Shown: in pieces, positions 13,754 to 20,907 of the stretch
Position numbering within the stretch: the first letter of the stretch is position 1
Layout: the number at the start of each line of letters is the position of its first letter
NCBI GenBank assembly: GCA_002434245.1
Contig: DJJR01000046.1
Span: 163,855 to 186,084 of the forward strand
Origin: Pelosinus fermentans
Lineage (GTDB): Bacteria > Bacillota > Negativicutes > DSM-13327
Direction of reading: 5' to 3'
Length of the DNA stretch: 22,230 nt
Program-made: the position numbers and the translations under genes
Notes under the pieces: generated by a model
What the model was told of the DNA's origin: nothing
The model's input: the letters and a program-made list of their open reading frames with translations, nothing else
Databases searched by the model: none

Positions 13754-13932
13754 GTTCTGAAAAGAATGGTTTTGCTCTCTGCCTTAATTCTTTTTTGGGG
13801 AAAATTAGATTTAATTTTCATGCAGAGTATATAATTTTAGTGATTTTTAAGTTTTAATTGTATATTTAGGCATAGAATCATCTATATTTATTGAATGTTC
13901 TGTATATTTTAATTGAATTTTTTATTCCAAGA

Positions 13933-13962
13933 TTGACAAAGCTATATCTATAAACCTATAAT
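13933..13962 (+). promoter_or_regulatory. Sigma-A promoter of the deoR-type regulator
   Basis: TTGACA (13933-13938), 18-bp spacer, TATAAT (13957-13962), about 65 bp before ATG 14028. Confidence 0.75.
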
Positions 13963-14027
13963 ATAATCACTATTTGTCATTAATATTTCATTAACGATCA
14001 AAAACTTAGTTAAGGATGGAATGTATT

Positions 14028-14786
14028 ATGTTTGCAGAAGAACGAAGAAGAAGAATACTTGATATACTACAAAATCAACATAGAGTGACCGTCAACCAAC
14101 TTATTGAAGATTTGCCTGTATCCGAAGCTACTGTAAGACGAGATTTACAGGATTTAGAACAGCAAGGCTCCTTAAAAAGAACTCGTGGTGGCGCGATACT
14201 AAATAACACGAATAACTTCGAACCTCCCTATCCCCAGAAAGAAGTCCTTGCCTCGGAGGAAAAGGAGTATATTGGTCAGTTGGCAGCAACCTATATAAAT
14301 GATGGGGATACGTTAATCATTGATTCAGGAACAACTACCTTGCAAATCATCTCCTATCTGACCCAAAAGAATCTTACCGTTATAACCAATTCGGTATGCG
14401 CCATAAAGGCCTTGAGCCTAAACTCAGACATCAAATTTATTGTTACCGGCGGCTATAATCGTTATCATAGCCGTTCCTTAGTAGGAGATTGGACATTAAC
14501 AATGCTAAAGCATCTTCATGCTAATAAGGTCTTTTTAGGTGTTGATGGGATTGATTTGATCTACGGTTTTACGACTCCCTCAATTGAAGAAGTTGCTATA
14601 AAGCAGCAAATGATCCAAAGTGCTGATGAAGTTTTTGTCATAGCTGACTCTAGCAAATTTAGTAAAGTAACGCTTAATAAAATTGCTGAAATAGAAAAGG
14701 TTGATTATATCGTAACCGATACGAAACTCCCACCAAGCCTTGCCGAAAAATATGTGAGCAGAGGTATAACAATTATCAATCAATAA
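14028..14786 (+). CDS. DeoR-family transcriptional regulator of the polyol operon
   Basis: 252 aa from ATG 14028; the ATG at 14016 lies inside the ribosome binding site (AAGGATGG), and MFAEERRRRILDIL is the usual DeoR start. N-terminal winged helix (about 1-57): VTVNQLIEDLPVSEATVRRD and the GSLKRTRGGAI wing. C-terminal sugar-phosphate sensor domain (about 75-230): IGQLAATYINDGDTLIIDSG, TVITNSVCA, VTGGYNRYHSRSLVG and ADSSKFSK. This family usually represses neighbouring sugar operons and is released by a phosphorylated sugar intermediate. It is divergent from mtlA, and inverted repeats over the mtlA promoter are likely operators. Confidence 0.92.
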   Translation: MFAEERRRRILDILQNQHRVTVNQLIEDLPVSEATVRRDLQDLEQQGSLKRTRGGAILNNTNNFEPPYPQKEVLASEEKEYIGQLAATYINDGDTLIIDSGTTTLQIISYLTQKNLTVITNSVCAIKALSLNSDIKFIVTGGYNRYHSRSLVGDWTLTMLKHLHANKVFLGVDGIDLIYGFTTPSIEEVAIKQQMIQSADEVFVIADSSKFSKVTLNKIAEIEKVDYIVTDTKLPPSLAEKYVSRGITIINQ

Positions 14787-14879
14787 AAATAGCTATCTTT
14801 ATTAATGCCACAAAAAGCATTCATTGATTTCGTGGTTAGTCTGCCCTTTTAATAACAAAAGTCAATTTTAGCAGTACCG

Positions 14880-14929
14880 ATATAAGACCAGCCGTCTATC
14901 TTAGTAAAGATAGACGGCTGGTCTTATAT
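14880..14929. repeat. Perfect 23-bp-stem palindrome (repeat family A copy 2)
   Basis: Arms 14880-14902 and 14907-14929 are exact reverse complements around AGTA. The core TAAGACCAGCCGTCTATCTT is shared with the palindrome at 8602-8646. It lies 93 bp after the deoR-type gene and 130 bp before the next gene. No T tract follows, so it may be a terminator-like or REP-like element. Confidence 0.8.
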
Positions 14930-15059
14930 GTAATATATCCATTAAAAGTTCTGCATCAGCCGTGTAAGAGATCGTAAGATCTATCAGCTTGCCTATTGAC
15001 GTATATTTATCGCGAATCAGACCAAGACTTAAAAATAAACCAATCTTAGGGGGATTCAT

Positions 15060-15593
15060 ATGAGTAATCAGACATTACTGTGGGCAAGTTTCGTAATTTC
15101 TTGGCTATCTGTCATTTTTCTGAAGAAAGAAGACCTTAAACGCTATATGCCTGTTGCATTATTGGGCGCACTACTATCAACCATTGTAATGGAGGCAGGA
15201 ATTACTTTACATTGGTGGTCAACTAAGGAAACGGTCTTTCCCTTTGTAAATATGCCTATATTTATTTATGGCTCTTTCCTTGTTGGTATCCTTTGGATCT
15301 TTACATTTAGTTATAAACGGTTCTGGCTGTTTCTTGTTACAAATACATGTATTGATCTCATTCTCATCATCCCATTGGATAATTGGTTTGTCAGGCGGGG
15401 TATTTTAGAATTGCATAATATAACCCCCTTCCAAATGTTTCTGATAACGATTGGGAGTGCCATCCTTTTATATTGCTATCAGCTTTGGCAGGAAGGCGAA
15501 GCCAGCCCGTTCAAAAGGCTGAATGTAAATCTATCATCTAATGTGCAGTCTGCTGCCAGCAAGCCTCTTAAAGATGATCACGACAAAGATTAA
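15060..15593 (+). CDS. Small multi-pass membrane protein, CBO0543-like
   Basis: 177 aa with about five hydrophobic helices: 6-22, 30-50, 63-82, 88-105 and 122-142, then a polar Ser/Lys/Asp-rich tail of about 35 residues. Features include RYMPVALLGALLSTIVMEAG followed by HWW, with a Glu and His inside or next to helix 2, and KRFWLFLVTN. The general plan resembles the CBO0543 family, common in Bacillota and without known function; the assignment is from memory of the pattern and moderate. AGGGGG precedes the ATG by 6 nt. A second protein of the same plan is at 17484-18056. Confidence 0.75.
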   Translation: MSNQTLLWASFVISWLSVIFLKKEDLKRYMPVALLGALLSTIVMEAGITLHWWSTKETVFPFVNMPIFIYGSFLVGILWIFTFSYKRFWLFLVTNTCIDLILIIPLDNWFVRRGILELHNITPFQMFLITIGSAILLYCYQLWQEGEASPFKRLNVNLSSNVQSAASKPLKDDHDKD

Positions 15594-15632
15594 TTTCCAT
15601 CTCACATATAAAGCACAACTATAATGTCACGT

Positions 15633-16859
15633 TCATGCAAGCTTTTCACTATATTCATCTTTTTTCAAATTCCCCTGTTTATTTCTAATGAGATGATATC
15701 CATATATTACAGCAAACGCTGCTAAGAATATAATAGAGATTCGATACATAGCAGCATAATTCGTATGGGTGGCAATTAGACCTAATAGTACGGCGCCAAC
15801 TGAATATCCCAAATCCAAAGAAGATAAAAAGGTGCCGTTTGCAGCCCCTTTACGTTCCCCAGGTGACCGCTCAATTGCCCAGGCTTGCAGCGAAGGATGA
15901 GCCGCACCATATCCCAGTCCATAGAATAGTGAGGACGCAATCAGCATATAAGTCGTAGTTGAATAAGACAGCATCCAGAGGCCAGCGATCATAAGTATTA
16001 TTCCTGGCACAATTACGAAGGCATGTCCCTTTCGGTCAAATAATTTCCCGGCAAATGGGCGGCTGATTAAAATCATTAAAACATGTCCAACAAAATAGAT
16101 TCCGACATTCTCAATACCAGTTTCCTGACCAAACAGCATAATGAAGCTCATTATTCCACCAAAGGTGATCGAATGCAAGAAACATAAAAAAGCAGGCAGC
16201 AATGCACGTTTCTCAAATAAATCCCTCCACTGGATTCCTTTTTTAACACGTTTAGGTTTAAGCTGTTTTTTTGCAGAATCCATTGAAATACCTAGCGTTA
16301 ATAACATTCCACCACCAACTAACATGGTAGAGATCAGTAAAATAACTTCAAAATTATAACGCTTCATCGCTTCTATTCCAAGTACCGTTGCAAAAGATGT
16401 CCCTAAAATAATGGATAACGCAAAATATCCTGTACCTTCTCCCCGTTGCTTAGGAGATACAATATCCGACATAATCGTTGCCAGCACTGTTGATGTCATC
16501 CCCCAACCGATTCCTTGACAAAATCGCAGCACCAGTATGATACCAATTCCTGAAGCTGCAAAATAAGAGCAGTTAAAGGCAATAAGGATGCACATACCAA
16601 TGATCAGCAGTGGTCTTCGTCCAAATGTATCCGCTGCAGTACCGCTAATGGAGCGAACAATGAGAGCTGAAATTGAGATAACGGCAAAAGGAAGACTCGC
16701 TTCCAAATCATTTCCGCCGATTTGTTTAATGTATAACGGAAAGGTTGGAATTAGCATTAAAATGCCTTGATAAATAAAGAAATTTCCAAATAGGAGCAGC
16801 AGAAAATTCCTAGACCATAGTGTTGTAGTACTATGACTTTCGACTTTTTTTATTTCCAT
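15633..16859 (-). CDS. MFS transporter, probable drug or metabolite exporter
   Basis: 408 aa from ATG 16859, preceded by GGAGG at 6 nt; the upstream ATG at 16877 has no ribosome binding site. Twelve hydrophobic helices in two halves of six with a long charged cytoplasmic loop in the middle (SAKKQLKPKRVKKGIQWRDL). The MFS motif A is visible after helix 2 as GTAADTFGRRPLLI and its second-half copy as GKLFDRKGHA. A motif C-like segment (GYFALSIILGTSFATVLG) points to an exporter. The MarR gene upstream (60-bp gap, same strand) almost surely controls it. Substrate unknown. Confidence 0.88.
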   Translation of the reverse strand: MEIKKVESHSTTTLWSRNFLLLLFGNFFIYQGILMLIPTFPLYIKQIGGNDLEASLPFAVISISALIVRSISGTAADTFGRRPLLIIGMCILIAFNCSYFAASGIGIILVLRFCQGIGWGMTSTVLATIMSDIVSPKQRGEGTGYFALSIILGTSFATVLGIEAMKRYNFEVILLISTMLVGGGMLLTLGISMDSAKKQLKPKRVKKGIQWRDLFEKRALLPAFLCFLHSITFGGIMSFIMLFGQETGIENVGIYFVGHVLMILISRPFAGKLFDRKGHAFVIVPGIILMIAGLWMLSYSTTTYMLIASSLFYGLGYGAAHPSLQAWAIERSPGERKGAANGTFLSSLDLGYSVGAVLLGLIATHTNYAAMYRISIIFLAAFAVIYGYHLIRNKQGNLKKDEYSEKLA

Positions 16860-16919
16860 AGTACACCTCCATAACAATTGTGTTTTTCCTTGGTGAAACT
16901 TTTAGATTCACAGTGTTTT

Positions 16920-17348
16920 TTATTTTTCATATTGTTGTGCATTTTGAAAAATAGTCTTTAGCAGCATTGTTAATTCTTTCTGCTTTTCCTCTGAAAGATT
17001 ATTTAAAATGGCATTTCTATGATTCCCTACGATTTCTTTCCAAATAAAGCATTGATCCACTGCTTCTTGACTTAACGTAACCTTCTTTTCCCTTTTATCA
17101 GCACCTGGTATCCTCATGATTAGCCCCTTTTGCTCTAATTTGACCAAACTTTTAGACACTGCAGGCGGTTCAATATTTAAATAGCTTGCTAACGCTCCCT
17201 GGGTCATTGATCCCTTTTCATTTAGCGTTGTTATAATCGACCATTCAGAACCATAGATCCCATGAGGCTCTAAGTTTTTATTTAGACCTTTGGTAATAAT
17301 TCGAACCGTTTGAAAGAGTTGATGTAATAGTAATTCAGCGTTTTCCAT
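16920..17348 (-). CDS. MarR-family transcriptional regulator
   Basis: 142 aa from ATG 17348; the GTG three codons earlier is too close to AAGGAG, while the ATG is 10 nt away. Helical dimerisation segments frame a winged helix (about 28-95): YGSEWSIITTLNEKGSMTQG, LASYLNIEPPAVSKSLVKLE, QKGLIMRIPGADKREKKVTL, with the typical D-x-R of the wing (DKRE). Members usually repress their own operon and are released by small phenolic or drug-like ligands or oxidation. The operator at 17367-17398 lies right after its promoter, and the MFS gene follows, so this is an autoregulated efflux unit. Confidence 0.92.
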   Translation of the reverse strand: MENAELLLHQLFQTVRIITKGLNKNLEPHGIYGSEWSIITTLNEKGSMTQGALASYLNIEPPAVSKSLVKLEQKGLIMRIPGADKREKKVTLSQEAVDQCFIWKEIVGNHRNAILNNLSEEKQKELTMLLKTIFQNAQQYEK

Positions 17349-17366
17349 CTGTTTCACTCTCCTTAA

Positions 17367-17398
17367 TGAAAAGTATTTAACTAGTTAACTATTTTTCA
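17367..17398. promoter_or_regulatory. 32-bp imperfect palindrome, MarR operator
   Basis: The centre is TTAACTAGTTAA (17377-17388). Outer pairs match out to TGAAAA/TTTTCA, with two mismatched positions per arm. It begins directly next to the -10 box of the marR promoter and extends to within 19 bp of the start codon. Confidence 0.8.
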
Positions 17399-17427
17399 AT
17401 TATATAGTTCTCCAATTCATTTGTCAA
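17399..17427 (-). promoter_or_regulatory. Perfect-consensus sigma-A promoter of the marR-MFS operon
   Basis: Minus strand TTGACA (17422-17427), 17-bp spacer, TATAAT (17399-17404). All 12 consensus bases match. The strength fits a promoter that is held off by a repressor at the adjoining palindrome. Confidence 0.88.
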
Positions 17428-17483
17428 TGAATCCAGGATGAAGACTAGCGTTTTATATCCCTCATAATTTAAGGAGAAAACAA

Positions 17484-18056
17484 ATGACCAATCACATGGA
17501 TAATGCCAGGAATAAATTTCCTTATCTGGCACACAATAGAATTACTATCTTATTGTTTTTACAAAGCGTACCATTATATGTGAATGCTGCCATTGAGGTG
17601 ATGATTCTGGTCTGGGTTGTTGGATTTATAGTTTCCTGGCTTATTTGGTTTATATTTGCCAATAAGAAACGCTGGAAAGAAATTTTACCTGTTTCCATTT
17701 TTGCATCATGGATATCTTTCGCCGTCGAAGCATGGATGCATTACGTCTACAACCTATGGTCCTACGCAGGATCAGGAATATTGCCTTTGTTCGGCAACGC
17801 CTTTGGAATTTATCTTGTGGTACCATATTTTTTCATCCAATACCTTCCCCAAGAGAGAACCCTAGTAAAAATGCTTGTTTACCTCTTTTTGTGGGCTGAC
17901 TTTGCAATCGTATTCGAGTTCCTCCACTGGTACTTCTCAAAAATTGAGTATCACCTTTGGTGGAATATTGGATTCTCCTATCTTTCCGATTGGTTATTAT
18001 TCTGGATTTTTTTCAAGTATTATGTTTCGACAAATTTACAGAAGCTATCGAAGTAA
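17484..18056 (+). CDS. Small multi-pass membrane protein, CBO0543-like
   Basis: 190 aa with about five hydrophobic helices: 33-58 (MILVWVVGFIVSWLIWFIFA), 66-85 (EILPVSIFASWISFAVEAW), 99-120, 128-148 and 163-182. Conserved-looking polar residues sit in the membrane: VEAWMHYVYNLW in helix 2 and FEFLHWYF in helix 4. The KKRWKEILPVSIFAS segment is laid out like the KKEDLKRYMPVALLGA segment of the protein at 15060, so the two are probably distant paralogues. AAGGAG is 7 nt before the ATG. It is divergent from marR. Function unknown. Confidence 0.78.
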   Translation: MTNHMDNARNKFPYLAHNRITILLFLQSVPLYVNAAIEVMILVWVVGFIVSWLIWFIFANKKRWKEILPVSIFASWISFAVEAWMHYVYNLWSYAGSGILPLFGNAFGIYLVVPYFFIQYLPQERTLVKMLVYLFLWADFAIVFEFLHWYFSKIEYHLWWNIGFSYLSDWLLFWIFFKYYVSTNLQKLSK

Positions 18057-18074
18057 CAACGTGTCCTATTCTAA

Positions 18075-18230
18075 GCTAAGGAATGTTATACTGTAATTAA
18101 AGCTGGATTATCCTTAAATGAAATTGCTTATGCCACTGGTTTTATTGACCAAAGTCATTTTACAAATCGGTTCAAACAATATCTAGGAGTTACGCCCGGA
18201 CAGTACGCTAAGGGTTTTAGTAACCATTGA
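18075..18230 (+). pseudogene. AraC-family regulator, C-terminal remnant
   Basis: The frame 18075-18230 encodes the second helix-turn-helix of an AraC/XylS protein: KAGLSLNEIAYATGFIDQSH then FTNRFKQYLGVTPGQYAKG, ending at TGA 18228. An in-frame TAA (18072-18074) lies directly upstream, and none of the first HTH or ligand domain is found before it. About 50 of an expected 270-300 residues remain, so this is a gene fragment. The segment before it is the end of the membrane protein gene, suggesting a deletion or insertion joined the two. Confidence 0.85.
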
Positions 18231-18242
18231 AATGTTACACGA

Positions 18243-18291
18243 AAAGAAGCAGGAAAGGAAGGATACTTAGCCCCCCACTTCCTGCTTCTTT
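18243..18291. terminator. Terminator hairpin (repeat family B copy 2)
   Basis: AAAGAAGCAGGAA (18243-18255) pairs with TTCCTGCTTCTTT (18279-18291). The minus strand continues TTCTTTTCG, so it mainly ends the panE-type gene, whose stop codon is only 5 bp away. It shares arms and part of the loop with 5619-5663. Confidence 0.75.
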
Positions 18292-18295
18292 ATCC

Positions 18296-19213
18296 TTATA
18301 TTTTACTTTTGAGTACTTCATATGCTTTGCAGCTCACCGGAACCTTTACTCCGCATGCCGCTGCAAGACGACATATTTCTCCACCAAACATTTCAATTTC
18401 ACTGGCAACACCTGCTTGGATATCTCGTTTAAGAGAACTAGTGCCTTCCTCTTTCATTGCCCACATAATTTTCATACTGCGTTCAACGATGTCCTCTGGT
18501 TGAAAGATTCCAAGTGCTTTAGCGACCTTGGCTGTTTCCTCGGCTAAGGCTTGTACCATTTGAACTTTCTCAGGGTCAGCACGCAACTCCCCGGCATTGA
18601 TACCATAAAGTGCCGTCACGACAGAAAAAGCACAATTAAAATTATACTTTGCCCAGATATCAACCTCAGCATCACGACTCACGATACATTCTATACCACT
18701 CTGCTGCAAAAGCTTTGCCAATTGGTGAAGACTTTTCTCAGCTCTTGCATCTAAGTTTCCACCTCCAACAATGATCTTATTATACTTGTCCTTTTGCTCA
18801 ATGATTCCTGGAGCAACTGCCTCTGACGTCACGTAAATACAACCATCTAAAACAATACCCTTGCCGAGTAAAGCCTTAAGTTTACTACTGCTGCCCACAC
18901 CGTTGAGCAGCGGTATAACCAACGTATTATCTCCAACCACAGGCATAACGGACTGACAAGCCGTTTCAATGGAATAGCCTTTAACACAAATAAATACTGC
19001 GTCAACAATGCCAATCTCAGATCCATCTTGCGTTACCATTCGAGGTTGTACAACAAAAGAACCATGTATATCACTATGCACCTGCAATCCCTTCGTACGT
19101 ATCCTTTCCAGTGTTGTACCCCGTGCAATATAAGATATATCTTCTCCCGCTTTTGCCAACAGCCCGCCGATATATCCGCCGATTCCCCCTATGCCAATCA
19201 CTGCTAATTTCAC
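18296..19213 (-). CDS. 2-dehydropantoate 2-reductase family protein (ApbA/PanE-like)
   Basis: 305 aa from GTG 19213; AAAAGGAG is 9 nt before this GTG, whereas the ATGs further up are too close or lack a site, and MKLAVIGIGGIGGYIGGLLA is the normal family start. The N-terminal Rossmann motif is GIGGIGG; SYIARG supplies the basic residue that recognises NADPH phosphate; VFICVKGYSIETA and IPLLNGVGS hold the conserved Lys and Asn of the substrate site. The C-terminal helical domain has the catalytic Lys region (WAKYNFNCAFSVVTALYG). PanE reduces ketopantoate in coenzyme A synthesis, but many paralogues act on other 2-keto acids; the pairing with an exporter gene gives no firm substrate. Confidence 0.87.
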   Translation of the reverse strand: MKLAVIGIGGIGGYIGGLLAKAGEDISYIARGTTLERIRTKGLQVHSDIHGSFVVQPRMVTQDGSEIGIVDAVFICVKGYSIETACQSVMPVVGDNTLVIPLLNGVGSSSKLKALLGKGIVLDGCIYVTSEAVAPGIIEQKDKYNKIIVGGGNLDARAEKSLHQLAKLLQQSGIECIVSRDAEVDIWAKYNFNCAFSVVTALYGINAGELRADPEKVQMVQALAEETAKVAKALGIFQPEDIVERSMKIMWAMKEEGTSSLKRDIQAGVASEIEMFGGEICRLAAACGVKVPVSCKAYEVLKSKI

Positions 19214-19241
19214 TTCCATCATCTCCTTTTTAAAAATCATA

Positions 19242-20195
19242 CTAGGAATTCTCACAAGCAACATTTTTTTTAATCGATGAAGCCGTGCAATTGATTATGA
19301 TAATACTAATCAAAATCATGACTCCACCTATAATCTGGGCAGGAAAAATAGTTTCTGCCAAGAAAAAATGACCGCTAAGTACACCAATAATAGACATCAG
19401 GTTTAAATAAAGTGTTGTGATCGTAACATCGAGTTTACTTAATGCATAGATATATAAAAAATAGCCGAGAGCAGAGCAGCAAATCCCAAGGTATAAAATA
19501 TTCCCCAGGGCAATCCATGAAAATAAATTCCATTGATGATATTCAAGCAAGGAAAGAGGAATTAAAAACAGGGTCCCAAATAAAGTTTGATAGGTCGTCA
19601 AAAATAAACCAGAGTATTTACCATTTAGTGATTTATTAAGCAGTGTATACAAGGACCAGGAAAGCATAGCCCCAACAATACAAAGATTCCCAATAAAAGT
19701 CTGAGAAGAAAAGTCTAGCTGCCCATTGGCTGTAATTGCCAAATACGCTCCAGACATCGCACCAATAATTCCCATGGATTGGATCAGCGGCAATTTAGTC
19801 TTAAAGACAAGCACATCCAACGCAATCGCAAGAATTGGAATGATCGCTGTAATCAGGGCAGCGCTTGACGCTGTGGTGAGACTAATTCCCGTATTCTCAA
19901 GATAGAAATACAGAGTTATGCCGAAGAACCCTGCAATAGTCATTTTCCCCCAATCACAGCGTTGTAGTCTGGCAGCGGGTTCTTTCTTCTTTGTGATTGA
20001 GAATAAAATTGTGCTGGCAATCAAGAAGCGTAACAAGGCCAATGTAATCGGAGGAACTTCACTGACTGCGGTTTTGATACTGATAAATGACATCCCCCAC
20101 AGGGTGACTGTGACAAGCATCGCCAGATTGGCAAGAACTTTATCTGCCATAAGAAATTTCATATTGTTTTTAATTTTTTCTAAGAATAATTGCAT
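19242..20195 (-). CDS. EamA/DMT-superfamily transporter
   Basis: 317 aa with ten hydrophobic helices in two EamA repeats: repeat 1 about 20-150 (LANLAMLVTVTLWGMSFIS, PPITLALLRFLIAS, GISLTTASSAALITAIIPIL) and repeat 2 about 165-305 (GNLCIVGAMLSWSLYTLLNK, NILYLGICCSALGYFLYIYA, LDVTITTLYLNLMSIIGVLS). The pattern of a small residue-rich helix followed by Pro near the end of each repeat is typical. Such proteins export amino acids or other metabolites. The panE-like gene follows after 28 bp, so they are co-transcribed. The ribosome binding site GGAGG is 12 nt from the ATG, a long gap, and no better start is available. Confidence 0.88.
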   Translation of the reverse strand: MQLFLEKIKNNMKFLMADKVLANLAMLVTVTLWGMSFISIKTAVSEVPPITLALLRFLIASTILFSITKKKEPAARLQRCDWGKMTIAGFFGITLYFYLENTGISLTTASSAALITAIIPILAIALDVLVFKTKLPLIQSMGIIGAMSGAYLAITANGQLDFSSQTFIGNLCIVGAMLSWSLYTLLNKSLNGKYSGLFLTTYQTLFGTLFLIPLSLLEYHQWNLFSWIALGNILYLGICCSALGYFLYIYALSKLDVTITTLYLNLMSIIGVLSGHFFLAETIFPAQIIGGVMILISIIIINCTASSIKKNVACENS

Positions 20196-20294
20196 TGATT
20201 TGTTATTCCTCCAAAGCGTGAAATTGCTTCTCCAAAAGAAGCTCTATCGATGAGATAAATGATCACTCTTAAAGTCACTGATAGACTTATGTAC

Positions 20295-20323
20295 TAGCAT
20301 ATTAAAACGAATTGCCCTTGTCA
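20295..20323 (-). promoter_or_regulatory. Sigma-A promoter of the eamA-panE operon
   Basis: Minus strand TTGACA (20318-20323), 17-bp spacer, TATGCT (20295-20300). The leader of about 95 nt contains a small GCTTC/GAAGC hairpin near 20227-20243. Confidence 0.65.
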
Positions 20324-20424
20324 ATAAAAGGGGTTGCTATCATCAACTATTTTCATACTGCATTTCCAATACGATAAAAGGCTTCCACACTATTAAAACA
20401 TCGCCCAATGTCGATTATTAAAAA

Positions 20425-20463
20425 TAAAAGAACCACCTACCTGGAAGATAGACGGTTCTTTTA
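20425..20463 (-). terminator. Terminator after the zinc-ribbon gene
   Basis: TAAAAGAACC (20425-20434) and GGTTCTTTTA (20454-20463) form a 10-bp stem; the minus strand then reads ATTTTTAATAATCG. The 3' arm includes the stop codon of the small gene. The loop carries GATAGACGG, also found in the family A palindromes. Confidence 0.75.
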
Positions 20464-20568
20464 CTTATTGGATATTTGCACTTTGACTTTTTTGCCGCAA
20501 TTGGGGCATTTCCCCCTGCCTTGAGGACTAAGAATAACTCTGCATCCGCATTGGGTATGAACCAACAA
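20461..20568 (-). CDS. 35-residue zinc-ribbon protein
   Basis: A frame of 36 codons from TTG 20568 to TAA 20461. AAGGAGG (20577-20583) is an ideal ribosome binding site 8 nt before the TTG, and a terminator follows. The product has four cysteines as CGC near residues 7-9 and CPNC at 21-24 (GKCPNCGKKVKV), which fits a minimal zinc ribbon. A TATAAT -10 box lies at 20621-20626 on the minus strand. It is below usual size limits and easily missed. No function can be assigned; similar short ribbons often occur alone in Bacillota. Confidence 0.72.
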   Translation of the reverse strand: MLVHTQCGCRVILSPQGRGKCPNCGKKVKVQISNK

Positions 20569-20907
20569 GTTCAACACCTCCTTATTTGCCAAAGACTAAA
20601 TAGCATCTGCTATTGGATTTATTATACTACACAATCATCAATCCTGTTGTTAGCATCTTGTTAATTTTTTTATAAACGACAAAACAGAGCGATATAGACA
20701 TGGATGCTAGCGGTAGTGAATTTCTCAGCCGCTTCTATACCGATCTGCCGTTTTACATTTTAAAATAAATATGTGACAAAACTGTGACGAAATAGAACCG
20801 CCTTTTTTTAATGAACAAAATGTCCTAAATAACCCTTTTCTATATTTTCACAATATTTCGTTTTATGATGAAATAGGATTTATTTTTGAAAGGGGTTTTT
20901 TATCATA
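20569..20907. other. Intergenic region between the zinc ribbon and the CitMHS gene
   Basis: 339 bp. It contains the small gene's ribosome binding site and -10 box, then about 100 bp of unremarkable sequence, a TGTGAC tandem repeat (20772-20788) and AT-rich sequence with CGAAATAG/TGAAATAG motifs before the transporter. I see no further gene. Confidence 0.5.
20772..20788 (+). promoter_or_regulatory. TGTGAC tandem repeat with 11-bp period
   Basis: TGTGAC at 20772-20777 and 20783-20788, one helical turn apart and 120 bp before the transporter start. This is the layout of a direct-repeat site for a response regulator. Citrate transporters of this type are often switched on by a two-component system, but none is encoded in this window. 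Confidence 0.45.

Larger units (their letters stand above)
13590..14027. other. Divergent mtlA/deoR control region, 438 bp
   Basis: It holds the mtlA promoter and two inverted repeats (13682-13708, 13723-13753) on one side and the deoR promoter (13933-13962) on the other. The middle (about 13760-13930) is very AT-rich with no gene. I saw no clear CcpA site. Confidence 0.6.
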
